This document shows, piece by piece, positions 1 to 8,818 of a stretch of 64,000 nt of DNA. Position numbers and translations under genes: made by a program. Source of the DNA: an uncultured Pontibacter sp. Its GTDB lineage: Bacteria > Bacteroidota > Bacteroidia > Cytophagales > Hymenobacteraceae. The number at the start of each line of letters is the position of its first letter. The stretch's first letter is position 1. The DNA lies in the NCBI GenBank assembly GCA_947499125.1, contig CANMMP010000003.1:248001-312000 (forward strand). The letters run 5' to 3'. The notes under the pieces were generated by a model. The model saw nothing but the letters and a program-made list of their open reading frames with translations, had not been told where the DNA came from and ran no database searches.

Positions 1-599
1 ATAGTCTCTTCGAACATTTTAGATATTTCGCGGGAAACAGATGCCGTGCGTTCGCCACCAAAAAACTCCTTAAACTGGGTAAGTGTTTTAAGCAGGCGGT
101 GCGGCGACTCATAAAAGATCATGGTCCGTTCTTCTTCGGCCAAACTTTGCAGGCGCGTTTGCCGGCCTTTTTTTATAGGCAGAAATCCTTCGAACGTAAA
201 CCTGTCGGTACTGAAACCGGATTTTACCAATGCAGGCACAAAAGCTGTTGCACCGGGCAAACATTCTACTTTAATATCGTTTTTTAAACACTCACGCACC
301 AGGAAAAATCCCGGGTCTGAAATGCCTGGCGTACCCGCATCCGAGATAAGAGCCATTACTTCTCCGCCTTTCAGGCGATCAATTAAATGGGCAGTTGCTT
401 TGTGCTCGTTGTGCAGATGGTGGCTGTGCATACGTTTTTCAATACCCAGGTGCTGCAGCAACTTGCCGCTGGTGCGGGTATCTTCGGCCAGTATCACGTC
501 TACTTCCTTTAATATCCGGATAGCGCGCAAGGTTATATCTTCGAGGTTGCCGATGGGTGTAGGCACCAGGTATAGGTTTGTTTTTTCGGGTTCCTGCAT
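1..599 (-). CDS. rsmI: 16S rRNA 2'-O-ribose C1402 methyltransferase RsmI (3' end cut by window edge)
   Basis: Transfers a methyl group from SAM to the 2'-O of C1402 in the decoding centre of 16S rRNA; it acts in the cytoplasm with RsmH. The reverse-strand reading frame from the ATG at 597-599 runs open to the window edge, giving about 199 residues of a family usually 230-280 long. Visible tetrapyrrole-methylase motifs are PTPIGNLEDIT near residue 13, AEDTR near 38 and the SAM-binding loop ISDAGTPGISDPG near 85. A near-consensus promoter -7 box (TATCTTTA on the reverse strand, 604-611) lies only a few bases upstream of the ATG. The C-terminus is outside the window. Confidence 0.95.
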   Translation of the reverse strand, partial: MQEPEKTNLYLVPTPIGNLEDITLRAIRILKEVDVILAEDTRTSGKLLQHLGIEKRMHSHHLHNEHKATAHLIDRLKGGEVMALISDAGTPGISDPGFFLVRECLKNDIKVECLPGATAFVPALVKSGFSTDRFTFEGFLPIKKGRQTRLQSLAEEERTMIFYESPHRLLKTLTQFKEFFGGERTASVSREISKMFEET

Positions 600-728
600 G
601 CTGTAAAGATACTATAAAATTGCGTGTTGATTGCTACAGCCTGATAGCGGCTTTAAGTAAAGTATAAACTATAAATGCAGCATTTATCCACAAAAATAAC
701 TAGAATTTGGCGTGTTCAAAAACTATAG

Positions 729-983
729 TTATTCCCCGGAAGCCATCATCAGGTCATAGATCTGATCTATGCGCTTTGCCAGTTTCAGGTCGCGTTCGGT
801 TACGGTGTTGCCTTCGTCGTGGGTGGTAAGCTCAATTTCAATTTTATTGTACATGTTGCTCCACCACGGGTGATGGTTCAGCTCTTCGGCTACATCAGCT
901 ACCTGCTGCATAAAAGTCATCGCCTGCCTGAAATCGTTGAACGTAAGGCTACGGTGCAGTTTATTCTCTTCTTCTTTCCACAT
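729..983 (-). CDS. 4a-hydroxytetrahydrobiopterin dehydratase (PCD/DCoH family)
   Basis: Pterin-4a-carbinolamine dehydratase recycles the 4a-hydroxy pterin formed by aromatic amino acid hydroxylases. The 84-residue product shows the family signature AEELNHHPWWSN near residues 33-44, with the two adjacent active-site histidines, followed by IEIELTTHD and the C-terminal TERDLKLAKRID helix. It is slightly shorter than the usual 95-110 residues because the N-terminus is short. The start is the ATG at 981-983. No hydroxylase gene lies nearby, so its physiological partner is not visible here. It stands alone between rsmI (same strand) and a divergent SDR gene. Confidence 0.9.
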   Translation of the reverse strand: MWKEEENKLHRSLTFNDFRQAMTFMQQVADVAEELNHHPWWSNMYNKIEIELTTHDEGNTVTERDLKLAKRIDQIYDLMMASGE

Positions 984-1104
984 AGTTTGTCGGGTTATAG
1001 TTGCTTATACTTTAAAAGCTGATTAACGATACTATAGCAACGCCATAAAAACCGGCGGCGTATAGCATTACATTAAACTGATAATGAGCTAAAAGTATAA
1101 AACT

Positions 1105-1965
1105 ATGGCAAACAAACCCAAAAGCTTACCAGCCCAGGAACAGAAAACCCAGCCCGGCAAAGAGCATAAAATGACTCCTCAGCCCGAGTTTATCCGGAAG
1201 AACTATAAAGGAAGTGATAAACTAAAAGATAAAGTAGCCCTGATAACCGGAGGCGATAGCGGAATTGGCCGAGCAGTTGCCATACATTTTGCCCGCGAAG
1301 GTGCCGATGTTGCTATTATTTACCTGAATGAGGATAAAGATGCAGAGGAAACCAAGGACCTTGTAGAACAGGAAGGCCGCAAATGCCTGATCATAGCCGG
1401 CGACATCGGTAACGAAAAGTTTTGCCAGAAGGCAGTAGATCAAACTATAAAAAAACTTGGTAAGCTGGATGTGCTGGTAAATAACGCAGCCGAGCAGCAC
1501 GAACAAACCGACCTGCAGGACATTTCTAAAGACCAGTTGCAGCAGACCTTTGAGACGAATATCTTTTCGATGTTCTATATAACCAAAGCTGCGCTAAAGC
1601 ATCTGAAAAAAGGAAGTACTATTGTTAATACAACTTCAGTTACATCTTATCGCGGCAGCGACCACCTCATGGATTATGCTTCCACTAAGGGTGCGATTAC
1701 TGCCTTTACAAGATCACTTTCGGCTAACCTGGCTGAGAAGAATATTCGCGTAAATGCCGTAGCCCCCGGCCCTATCTGGACGCCACTTATACCTGCTTCG
1801 TTTGATGCTAAAAAAGTAAAAGAGTTTGGTCAGAATGTTCCCTTAAAACGTCCCGGTCAGCCTTCTGAAGTAGCTCCGGCCTACGTGTTACTGGCCTCTG
1901 ATGATGGCTCTTATATAACCGGGCAAGTCATACATGTAAATGGAGGAGAGCAGGTAGGCAGCTAA
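1105..1965 (+). CDS. SDR-family oxidoreductase, YghA / general-stress type
   Basis: NAD(P)-dependent short-chain dehydrogenase of 286 residues. A hydrophilic N-terminal extension of about 40 residues (rich in K, P, Q) precedes the Rossmann fold, as in the YghA/glucose-ribitol-dehydrogenase-like stress SDRs. Motifs seen are the cofactor loop TGGDSGIGRA near residue 48, NNAA near 127, a catalytic Ser in NTTSVTSYRG and the catalytic YASTK. C-terminal GGEQVGS is typical. It is followed in the same orientation by two hydrophilin-like genes, which fits a general stress or desiccation role; substrate unknown. No Shine-Dalgarno is seen before the ATG at 1105. Confidence 0.9.
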   Translation: MANKPKSLPAQEQKTQPGKEHKMTPQPEFIRKNYKGSDKLKDKVALITGGDSGIGRAVAIHFAREGADVAIIYLNEDKDAEETKDLVEQEGRKCLIIAGDIGNEKFCQKAVDQTIKKLGKLDVLVNNAAEQHEQTDLQDISKDQLQQTFETNIFSMFYITKAALKHLKKGSTIVNTTSVTSYRGSDHLMDYASTKGAITAFTRSLSANLAEKNIRVNAVAPGPIWTPLIPASFDAKKVKEFGQNVPLKRPGQPSEVAPAYVLLASDDGSYITGQVIHVNGGEQVGS

Positions 1966-2046
1966 ACTATAACTCAACCATAAGTATAAAAATGGAGTAA
2001 AAAGAGATACGCTGCCAGTCAGCATAAACTATAAAAAGACATAATT

Positions 2047-2349
2047 ATGGCTGAAGATAAAGAGAATAAAGACCGGCATAAAAATGATATCGGGCATAGC
2101 CGCCCGGTAAGAGTTATTGAAGACGATACCTCGGAACAGGAAATGCAGGCCGGGCATATTGTACCGGGCGCTGATCCGCCAAAGAACGAGCACCAGCGAG
2201 GTGGTTTCGGTAACCGTGATGGCAAAGAAGGCTACGGAAGCGACACAGCTTCTGAAGGACCATCTGCCACCGGCGTAAACGATTTTGCCGACGACGGAAC
2301 ACCTCCGCCAGATAATATGCGCACCGAAGAGGAAGGAAGAGGAACCTGA
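2047..2349 (+). CDS. small hydrophilin-like protein, function unknown
   Basis: A 100-residue, highly charged protein rich in D, E, K, G and P with no hydrophobic segment; it begins MAEDKENKDRHKND and ends with repeated acidic/Gly stretches. This composition resembles hydrophilins (disordered, stress-associated proteins), but no conserved domain is recognised. It lies 81 bases downstream of the SDR gene in the same orientation and 73 bases upstream of another hydrophilin-like gene. A reverse-strand reading frame over the same DNA (2114-2368) is Arg/Leu/Tyr rich with no family resemblance and is taken as a shadow. Confidence 0.6.
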   Translation: MAEDKENKDRHKNDIGHSRPVRVIEDDTSEQEMQAGHIVPGADPPKNEHQRGGFGNRDGKEGYGSDTASEGPSATGVNDFADDGTPPPDNMRTEEEGRGT

Positions 2350-2410
2350 TGATCAGGTTATAAGTCAAATCTGCCGGCTTTATAGTTGGCAGTAAATTTT
2401 ATACTTAAAA

Positions 2411-2417
2411 AAGGAGG
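2411..2417 (+). promoter_or_regulatory. strong Shine-Dalgarno sequence before the second hydrophilin
   Basis: AAGGAGG, five bases before the ATG at 2423. Most genes in this window have no such motif, so it fixes the start of this small gene and suggests a different mode of translation initiation. Confidence 0.7.
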
Positions 2418-2422
2418 ACAAG

Positions 2423-2665
2423 ATGCCATCGTATAAGCACACACAACAAAACAGTGAAAACAAAGGAAACCCAACAGGTCGTGGCCAGGATAAGCAGTCG
2501 GGAGCAAAACCGGTAAATCCATCAAGCAAAGGCGACCACGAAAAGTTGAAAAATAAGTATACCGAAGGGCCCGAAGGAAAGCCAGCACAAACTGGTAACG
2601 TGTTAAAAAACAACGATAACCGTAACACCGATAAGCCTGAGATAGATAATAACAAGTATAATTAA
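2423..2665 (+). CDS. small hydrophilin-like protein, function unknown
   Basis: An 80-residue protein made almost only of polar residues (N, K, G, Q, P, D), with motifs such as NPTGRGQDKQSG and NDNRNTDKPEIDNN and no hydrophobic core: predicted disordered. The start is supported by an unusually good Shine-Dalgarno sequence at 2411-2417. It ends just before a strong terminator (2682-2720) and is probably the last gene of the SDR-hydrophilin group. A longer reverse-strand ORF (2358-2732) overlaps it and the terminator and is rejected. Function unknown; a desiccation or stress-protection role is inference from composition and neighbours. Confidence 0.6.
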   Translation: MPSYKHTQQNSENKGNPTGRGQDKQSGAKPVNPSSKGDHEKLKNKYTEGPEGKPAQTGNVLKNNDNRNTDKPEIDNNKYN

Positions 2666-2681
2666 ACTTAACAGAACTCAG

Positions 2682-2720
2682 AAAAATAGCACCTGCCCAA
2701 ACAGGTGCTATTTTTATTGG
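2682..2720 (+). terminator. rho-independent terminator after the hydrophilin genes
   Basis: A perfect 14-base stem (AAAAATAGCACCTG, 2682-2695, with its complement at 2702-2715) and a 6-base loop. The A/T arms could serve either direction. Confidence 0.85.
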
Positions 2721-2728
2721 TACATTTG
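2721..2728 (+). promoter_or_regulatory. Bacteroidota -7 promoter box before the phosphatase gene
   Basis: TACATTTG matches TAnnTTTG exactly, 22 bases before the ATG at 2751 and directly after the preceding terminator. No convincing -33 element was found. Confidence 0.5.
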
Positions 2729-2750
2729 CCATATACTACTCTGCCTGCTT

Positions 2751-3446
2751 ATGGCCCGCTATGTTATAACTGATGTGCACGGTTGCGCGAACACCCTGAA
2801 AGCACTTGTATTAGATCAGCTAAAGCTACAGAAGCACGACGAACTCTACATTTTAGGCGACCTCGTAAATAAAGGCCCTGACAGCAAAGGCGTACTGGAT
2901 TTTGTAATGCACTTGCAAAAGCAGCATTATAAAGTAAGCTGCCTACGTGGTAACCACGACCAGATGCTGCTTAAAGCTTCTAAAAAGGGTGAATCAGTTT
3001 TAAAACTCTCTGTAACTGAAAAAGAACTCTTGCTTAACAGTTTTGGAATAAAGCACTTTGAGCAACTGCACCCTAAATACGTTTTATTCCTTTCTGAGCT
3101 TCCATATTACCTCGAGCTCCCAGACTATTATTTAGTTCATGCCGGCTTCGATTTTAATCAGTCCAATATTTTTAAGGATAAAGAGGCGATGCTAAATATC
3201 AGGGGATTTAAACCCAACCCAGAGAAGTTAGATTATAAACGACTTATACATGGACATACACCAGTAGCATTGCATAGCATTAAAAAAGCGGTGTCGCATA
3301 ATAGTTATTGCCTTAACCTTGATGCAGGTTGTGTATATTATAAAAATGCATCCTTCGGTAATCTCACAGCTTTCGACCTCGATTCTCAGCAATTATACAT
3401 TCAGCCCAACGAAGATCGTCCCTACCCTGTTCGTCGCAAAAGTTAA
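2751..3446 (+). CDS. PPP-family metallophosphoesterase (serine/threonine phosphatase-like)
   Basis: A 231-residue calcineurin-like phosphatase with all the metal-binding blocks in order: DVHG at residues 8-11, GDLVNKGPD near 36, RGNHDQ near 65, VHAGFDF near 130 and IHGHTP near 163. These bind two metals and are diagnostic of PPP-type protein phosphatases and related ApaH-like enzymes. Bacterial members of this size can act on phosphoproteins or small phosphorylated molecules; the substrate cannot be decided from sequence. It is a single-gene unit with its own -7 box at 2721-2728, followed by a long AT-rich spacer. Confidence 0.9.
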   Translation: MARYVITDVHGCANTLKALVLDQLKLQKHDELYILGDLVNKGPDSKGVLDFVMHLQKQHYKVSCLRGNHDQMLLKASKKGESVLKLSVTEKELLLNSFGIKHFEQLHPKYVLFLSELPYYLELPDYYLVHAGFDFNQSNIFKDKEAMLNIRGFKPNPEKLDYKRLIHGHTPVALHSIKKAVSHNSYCLNLDAGCVYYKNASFGNLTAFDLDSQQLYIQPNEDRPYPVRRKS

Positions 3447-3931
3447 TTAAAGCGTCACTTGATTTGCCTTATTCCAATATTAATTAAGCCTTTCTTATTA
3501 GGCTATACCCAAAAGTAGGTATGTAAAGTGCAAAAATTTAAGTTGCATTAACTTTACATACTACAATTATATATTAGAGATCTCAAATGCGAATTTTTTT
3601 TGCACTTTTAAGGTTTCATTTTGTGAGATATATTTTTTATACTCTTTTATTATACTTCCTTTGTATATAGGATACGTGAAATTATTCTAATCTATAGATT
3701 TGATATTCAGTGATTTAATGCTTATAATAAGAAATTAGATTATAAAATCGCTATATCATGTATAATTAATATATAATATTGAATTTTATTGTTTTTGACT
3801 TGAGTTCTATAAAAAAATAGTTATAAAATAATTGTGATGGTAAGAAATAAATTATCTTATTTTGCAAATAGTTCTGTTAATACAAAGAGCTAACTTTCAA
3901 TAAATTAATATTGGCTATCAAAATTTAGGCT
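3447..3931. other. AT-rich intergenic region with a long hairpin
   Basis: 485 bases with no credible coding frame, clearly more AT-rich than its surroundings. It holds a long inverted repeat: GTATGTAAAGT at 3519-3529 and its exact complement at about 3551-3561, with the flanking GTA/TAC and inner GCAA/TTGC also pairing. It forms the upstream region of the large TIG-repeat gene. A near-consensus -7 box (TTATTTTG) lies roughly 70 bases before that gene. Confidence 0.6.
3515..3564. repeat. long imperfect hairpin in the TIG gene upstream region
   Basis: The arms GTAgGTATGTAAAGT and ACTTTACATACTAC pair over 14 bases with one bulge. No T-tract follows, so this is more likely an operator or RNA structure than a terminator. 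Confidence 0.5.
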
Positions 3932-6900
3932 ATGGCACGTTTTTACGCTCACCCTTTTAGCGCAACGCTAACAAGAACGCTGCTGATTACATATTTACTG
4001 GTATTTATTGCCGGCATAACTGCTTATGCCCAAAACCCAACCATATCAGACTTCAACCCCAAAAATGGGCCGGTTGGTACTGAGGTTACCATAACAGGTT
4101 CTGGGTTTACTACAGCCAATATGGTTTATATAGGCAGCGAGTCTACCCTTGACTTTGTTGTAGATAATGATAACCAGATAAGAGTGAACGTACCAGCTTC
4201 AGCTTCTACAGGCAAAATACAGGTACACATCAGTACAGGCGCAGGATCAAGCTCAGCAACTTATACTTTAACTGATGCACCAGCAATTACAAGTATAGAT
4301 CCTGTTACCGGTCCGGTAGGCACAGAAGTAACAATAACAGGTTCTAAGTTTACAGGTGTTACTTCGCTAAGCTTGGCAGGTGGCTCAGTAGACAATTATG
4401 TAATTGTAAGTGATACCGAAATAAAAGCAACTGTATCTGCTTCAGCCTATAGCGGCGTTGCAAGAGTTACTGCAAACCATGGTTCGGCTAATGGTTCGCA
4501 GAGCTTTACTGTAACAGGCACACCAACTGTAACAGGTTTTTCTCCTACATCAGGGCCTGTTGGCACTGTTGTTACCATAACAGGTACTGGTTTTGATAAT
4601 ATTTCTTCTGTTATAGTGGCTGGTGCTACCGCATCAAATTTCACAAGGGTTAGCTCAACTGAAATCAAGGCAACAGTTTCATCGACTGCGGCAGGAGGCT
4701 CAATGCGCGTTACTACTGCTGCTGGAACAGCAATTGGGACAGGTGGTAGCTTTAACGTAACAGGTACTCCTACTATCACTTCTTTCTCCCCTGCTTCTGC
4801 CCCTGTAGGTAGTGAAGTAACTATAAATGGTACAGGCTTTACCAATGCTAATACAGTTTATATCGGCAGTGGATCTATTACAGACTTTATTATAGTAAGT
4901 GATACCCAGATCAAAGCCATCGTTCCTAATACTGCGTCGACTGGTAGAATACAGGTGTATACAAGCCAGGGTAAAGTTGTAAGTTCATATAATTTTGCTG
5001 TTGAAGGAGCGCCGGTAATTAGTTCTTTTTCACCCAAAACCGGGAGTGTAGGAACGTTGGTAACTATAAAAGGTCGTAATTTTAATACTGCTTCGACTGT
5101 TTATATTGGTAGTGGTTCAACTACCAATTTTAATATCATCTCTGATACCGAAATTCAAATTCTTGTGCCTTTTGTAGCATCCTCTGGTATTGTAAGGGTA
5201 TATGCTAATAGTGGACGTGGTTTAAGTTCAGGTACTTTTACTCTGGAAAATGGCCCTGAAATCATTTCTTTTTCACCACAGTCTGGTCCGGTAGGCACAG
5301 AGATCACAGTAATTGGGAAGAATTTTACAGGAACAAATATAGTTTATATAGGAAGTGGCTCAACCACTAATTTCTCAGTTATAAGTGATACAGAGTTAAA
5401 AGTAACAGTCCCTGCAACTGCAACCTCAGGAAAAATATTGATAAGGACAGCAACCGGCCAAATATACAGTACAGATATTTTTTCTTTAACCGGAGCACCA
5501 GAGATTCATTCATTTACTCCTGGTTCAGGACCAGTAGGTACTACAGTCACAATTACAGGTATTAATTTTACAGGTGCTACATTGGTTTATTTTGGAAGTG
5601 GGACTACAAATACATTTACTGTATTAAGTGATACAGAGATACAGGTAATAGTACCTGCTTTAGCATCAACAGGTAAAATACAGGTGCATACACCTAATGG
5701 GCGAGCATATTCTGCTCTAAACTTTACTGTCTCAGGTGCTCCTGAAATCATTTCTTTTTCACCACAGTCTGGTCCGGTAGGCACAGAGATCACAGTAATT
5801 GGGAAGAATTTTACAGGAACAAATATAGTTTATATAGGAAGTGGCTCAACCACTAATTTCTCAGTTATAAGTGATACAGAGTTAAAAGTAACAGTCCCTG
5901 CAACTGCAACCTCAGGAAAAATATTGATAAGGACAGCAACCGGCCAAATATACAGTACAGATATTTTTTCTTTAACCGGAGCACCAGAGATTCATTCATT
6001 TACTCCTGGTTCAGGACCAGTAGGTACTACAGTCACAATTACAGGTATTAATTTTACAGGTGCTACATTGGTTTATTTTGGAAGTGGGACTACAAATACA
6101 TTTACTGTATTAAGTGATACAGAGATACAGGTAATAGTACCTGCTTTAGCATCAACAGGTAAAATACAGGTGCATACACCTAATGGGCGAGCATATTCTG
6201 CTCTAAACTTTACTGTCTCAGGTGCTCCTGAACTCATTTCTTTTTCACCACAGTCTGGTCCGGTAGGCACAGAGATCACAGTAACAGGAAAGAATTTTAC
6301 GGGAACTAACAGAGTTTACGTAGGTAGTGGTTCTACAACAAATGGGTATACAGTAATAAGTGATACAGAGCTAAAAGTAACAGTTTTCTCAAATGCTACA
6401 GATGGAAGACTGATAATTAGAACACCTAATGGTCAAGTATCTAGCGTTGCAAGTTATGACGTAACCCCCGCCTACCTTACCACTTCCGAAGCAGAATACA
6501 TATTCAATAATACTGCAATTGGAGTTACACAAAATACAGAATACACAGTTGAAGGTTTAGGGTTAGCTAACGGGCAACCAGTAACTATAACACTAAATCA
6601 GAATAGCCCTTACACGATCTCATTATCGGCAGGCGGGCCATTTGTGAAATCGTTGACGATTAGCACAGTAAGTAACAATAGATTAACTTCAACACCTGTG
6701 TATGTTCAATATATTGCTGCTAGTTCTTCGGATGGGGCGGATGATATAATACACACACAAGGAAGTGTTGAGAGTAGAATGCAGGTGCGCGTAGCAGAGC
6801 CAATGCCTGTAGAACTAACCTCTTTCTCTGCTACATTGAAAGATGGTATGGTTAAACTGAACTGGGCTACGGCATCAGAACAAAACAACTCGCACTTCGA

Positions 6901-7363
6901 GATAGAGATGGCAAGCGGCACGGCTACTAACTTCAAGAGAGTAGGTATAGTGGAGAGTAAAGCAGGCAATAGCTCAACAACTTTAACTTATAGTTACTCC
7001 AATTACTATAGCAGCCAAGGCCAGGCAGAATATTATAGGCTGAAGCAGGTTGACTACGATGGTACTCCTAGTTACAGTAGAACAGTTGCTGTAAGACCAG
7101 TGATATCAACAAAAGAAATGGAGGTTGCTCCTAACCCAATTACGGCAAGCTCGCATATTTACTTTAATGCAGACCAGGCTGGTAAAGCGGTTATCAGAGT
7201 TACATCTATAACAGGTAAGCAAATGTACTTCGAGCAGGTAGATGCGCATATTGGTGAAAATGCAATAAGGCTAGCTAAATATGAGTACCTGACACCGGGC
7301 ATCTATATAATAACAGTAGAGCACAATGGTAAGCAGGAATCTGTAAGAGTAGAGAAACGATAA
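3932..7363 (+). CDS. secreted IPT/TIG-repeat protein with type IX sorting domain
   Basis: A 1143-residue secreted, probably cell-surface protein. A signal peptide (to AYAQ, about residue 34) is followed by ten IPT/TIG immunoglobulin-like repeats of about 81 residues, each opening with a form of P-x-I-x-S-F-S-P-x-S-G-P-V-G-T and carrying an ISDTE motif. After a non-repeat stretch comes MPVELTSFSA...VKLNWATASE, the module often found before type IX secretion signals, then a C-terminal type A sorting domain (PNP...ADQAGKAVIRV...GIYIITVEHNG...VRVEKR). Repeats 6-7 and 8-9 are encoded by an exact tandem duplication of 486 bases. Base composition is more AT-rich than the flanking housekeeping genes. 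Adhesion or cell-surface binding is inferred from domain type; the ligand is unknown. Confidence 0.9.
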   Translation: MARFYAHPFSATLTRTLLITYLLVFIAGITAYAQNPTISDFNPKNGPVGTEVTITGSGFTTANMVYIGSESTLDFVVDNDNQIRVNVPASASTGKIQVHISTGAGSSSATYTLTDAPAITSIDPVTGPVGTEVTITGSKFTGVTSLSLAGGSVDNYVIVSDTEIKATVSASAYSGVARVTANHGSANGSQSFTVTGTPTVTGFSPTSGPVGTVVTITGTGFDNISSVIVAGATASNFTRVSSTEIKATVSSTAAGGSMRVTTAAGTAIGTGGSFNVTGTPTITSFSPASAPVGSEVTINGTGFTNANTVYIGSGSITDFIIVSDTQIKAIVPNTASTGRIQVYTSQGKVVSSYNFAVEGAPVISSFSPKTGSVGTLVTIKGRNFNTASTVYIGSGSTTNFNIISDTEIQILVPFVASSGIVRVYANSGRGLSSGTFTLENGPEIISFSPQSGPVGTEITVIGKNFTGTNIVYIGSGSTTNFSVISDTELKVTVPATATSGKILIRTATGQIYSTDIFSLTGAPEIHSFTPGSGPVGTTVTITGINFTGATLVYFGSGTTNTFTVLSDTEIQVIVPALASTGKIQVHTPNGRAYSALNFTVSGAPEIISFSPQSGPVGTEITVIGKNFTGTNIVYIGSGSTTNFSVISDTELKVTVPATATSGKILIRTATGQIYSTDIFSLTGAPEIHSFTPGSGPVGTTVTITGINFTGATLVYFGSGTTNTFTVLSDTEIQVIVPALASTGKIQVHTPNGRAYSALNFTVSGAPELISFSPQSGPVGTEITVTGKNFTGTNRVYVGSGSTTNGYTVISDTELKVTVFSNATDGRLIIRTPNGQVSSVASYDVTPAYLTTSEAEYIFNNTAIGVTQNTEYTVEGLGLANGQPVTITLNQNSPYTISLSAGGPFVKSLTISTVSNNRLTSTPVYVQYIAASSSDGADDIIHTQGSVESRMQVRVAEPMPVELTSFSATLKDGMVKLNWATASEQNNSHFEIEMASGTATNFKRVGIVESKAGNSSTTLTYSYSNYYSSQGQAEYYRLKQVDYDGTPSYSRTVAVRPVISTKEMEVAPNPITASSHIYFNADQAGKAVIRVTSITGKQMYFEQVDAHIGENAIRLAKYEYLTPGIYIITVEHNGKQESVRVEKR
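5255..5740 (+). repeat. 486-bp tandem repeat, copy 1 (two TIG domains)
   Basis: Identical base for base, as read by eye, to the next 486 bases (5741-6226). Encodes two TIG domains (162 residues) and keeps the frame. Confidence 0.95.
5741..6226 (+). repeat. 486-bp tandem repeat, copy 2
   Basis: Second copy, directly abutting the first. The first roughly 60 bases of a third unit follow from 6227 with one mismatch (6233) before divergence, which suggests unequal crossing-over between similar TIG units. Confidence 0.95.
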
Positions 7364-7381
7364 CCAAGTATAAATAAAGGG

Positions 7382-7412
7382 AAAGCCGGAGGTAACTATC
7401 TCCGGCTTTTTT
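7382..7412 (+). terminator. terminator after the TIG gene
   Basis: Ten-base stem AAAGCCGGAG / CTCCGGCTTT (7382-7391, 7400-7409) followed by a T run. Confidence 0.9.
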
Positions 7413-7471
7413 GATTTTATTCGGTTCTATGACTGTTAAAGTGATTGCCACACATATAAAATCCTTAAACA

Positions 7472-7502
7472 TTGGTTTATTGCGGGGCATACTTTAATTT
7501 TG
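7472..7502 (+). promoter_or_regulatory. promoter of the glyA-tatC-rpiB operon
   Basis: -33 element TTG (7472-7474), 20-base spacer and a perfect -7 box TAATTTTG (7495-7502), 25 bases before the glyA ATG. A textbook Bacteroidota sigma-A type promoter. Confidence 0.75.
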
Positions 7503-7527
7503 AACAATCACAATCTCACTTAATACG

Positions 7528-8802
7528 ATGCAGAAAGATACCGCTATATTCGACCTTATTGCTAAAGAAAAAGCACGCCAACTACATGGTTTAGAACTGA
7601 TTGCTTCTGAAAACTTTGTTTCGGAGCAGGTGATGCAAGCCATGGGAAGCGTAATGACAAATAAGTATGCCGAAGGCCTGCCTGGCAAGAGGTACTATGG
7701 CGGTTGCGAAATTGTGGATCAATCGGAGCAGTTGGCTATAGACAGAGCGAAAGAGCTTTTTGGTGCAGATTGGGTAAACGTGCAGCCACACTCCGGAGCA
7801 CAGGCTAACGCTGCGGTTATGCTGGCTGTTTTAAAACCGGGCGATAAGATTTTAGGTTTCGACCTGTCTCATGGTGGTCACCTAACGCATGGTTCGCCGG
7901 TTAACTTTTCTGGTAAACTATACGAGCCATCTTTTTATGGCGTAGAGCAGGAAACAGGCTTGATCGATTTTGATAAAGTTGTAGAAACCGCCCGTCGTGA
8001 AAAACCAAAATTGATTATTTGTGGTGCATCAGCTTATAGCCGCGATTGGGACTATAAAAAACTACGTGCTGCTGCCGACGAAGTAGGTGCGCTTTTAATG
8101 GCAGATATCTCCCACCCTTCTGGTTTAATAGCCAAAGGATTGCTGAATAACCCATTCGAGCATTGCCACATCATTACAACTACAACCCACAAAACCTTGC
8201 GTGGGCCAAGAGGTGGTATGATCATGATGGGGAAAGACTTTGAGAACCCATTTGGACTGAAAACACCAAAAGGCGAGACCCGCATGATGTCATCTTTGCT
8301 GGATAGCGCTGTTTTCCCGGGTACGCAGGGTGGACCGCTGGAGCACGTGATTGCTGCTAAGGCTGTAGCTTATTTTGAAGCCCTTTCTGATGACTACTTA
8401 GGTTATATAAAGCAGGTACAGCAGAATGCCCAGGCTATGGCGAAAGCTTTTGTTGAGCGTGGCTATAACATCATTTCAGGTGGCACAGATAACCACATGA
8501 TGCTGATCGATCTGCGCTCTAAAGGCCTGACTGGTAAGCTGGCTGAAAACACATTGGTTAAAGCTGATATCACCATCAATAAAAACATGGTGCCATTTGA
8601 CGATAAGTCGCCGTTTGTGACATCTGGTATGCGCGTTGGTACGGCAGCTATTACAACACGTGGCCTGAAAGAGAACGACATGGCCCGCATAGTGGAACTG
8701 ATGGACGACGTGCTGATGAACCATGACAATGAGCAGAAACTAAGCTCTGTTCGCAAAGAAGTAAATAACTGGATGCAGCAATATCCGCTGTTCGCATACT
8801 AA
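7528..8802 (+). CDS. glyA: serine hydroxymethyltransferase
   Basis: PLP enzyme converting serine and tetrahydrofolate to glycine and 5,10-methylene-THF, the main entry of one-carbon units. The 424-residue product is full length. Visible motifs are [18 protein letters not shown] near the N-terminus, the [15 protein letters not shown] substrate region, and the PLP-lysine block [14 protein letters not shown] near residue 222. It is first in an apparent operon with tatC (16-base gap) and rpiB, driven by the promoter at 7472-7502. Its methylene-THF product feeds MetF, encoded elsewhere in the window (54618-55574). Confidence 0.97.
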   Translation: MQKDTAIFDLIAKEKARQLHGLELIASENFVSEQVMQAMGSVMTNKYAEGLPGKRYYGGCEIVDQSEQLAIDRAKELFGADWVNVQPHSGAQANAAVMLAVLKPGDKILGFDLSHGGHLTHGSPVNFSGKLYEPSFYGVEQETGLIDFDKVVETARREKPKLIICGASAYSRDWDYKKLRAAADEVGALLMADISHPSGLIAKGLLNNPFEHCHIITTTTHKTLRGPRGGMIMMGKDFENPFGLKTPKGETRMMSSLLDSAVFPGTQGGPLEHVIAAKAVAYFEALSDDYLGYIKQVQQNAQAMAKAFVERGYNIISGGTDNHMMLIDLRSKGLTGKLAENTLVKADITINKNMVPFDDKSPFVTSGMRVGTAAITTRGLKENDMARIVELMDDVLMNHDNEQKLSSVRKEVNNWMQQYPLFAY

Positions 8803-8818
8803 ATCCCTGAATCCCTTG

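Noticed and set aside
121..606. 161-residue plus-strand ORF over rsmI
   Set aside because: RsmI motifs are unambiguous on the reverse strand.
2358..2732. 124-residue reverse ORF over the second hydrophilin
   Set aside because: It crosses a strong terminator and the plus-strand gene has a good SD; the reverse product is hydrophobic and unlike any family.
5255..6226. Interpreting the TIG repeats as a mobile element
   Set aside because: The duplication keeps the frame and domain boundaries and has no terminal features; unequal crossing-over is simpler.
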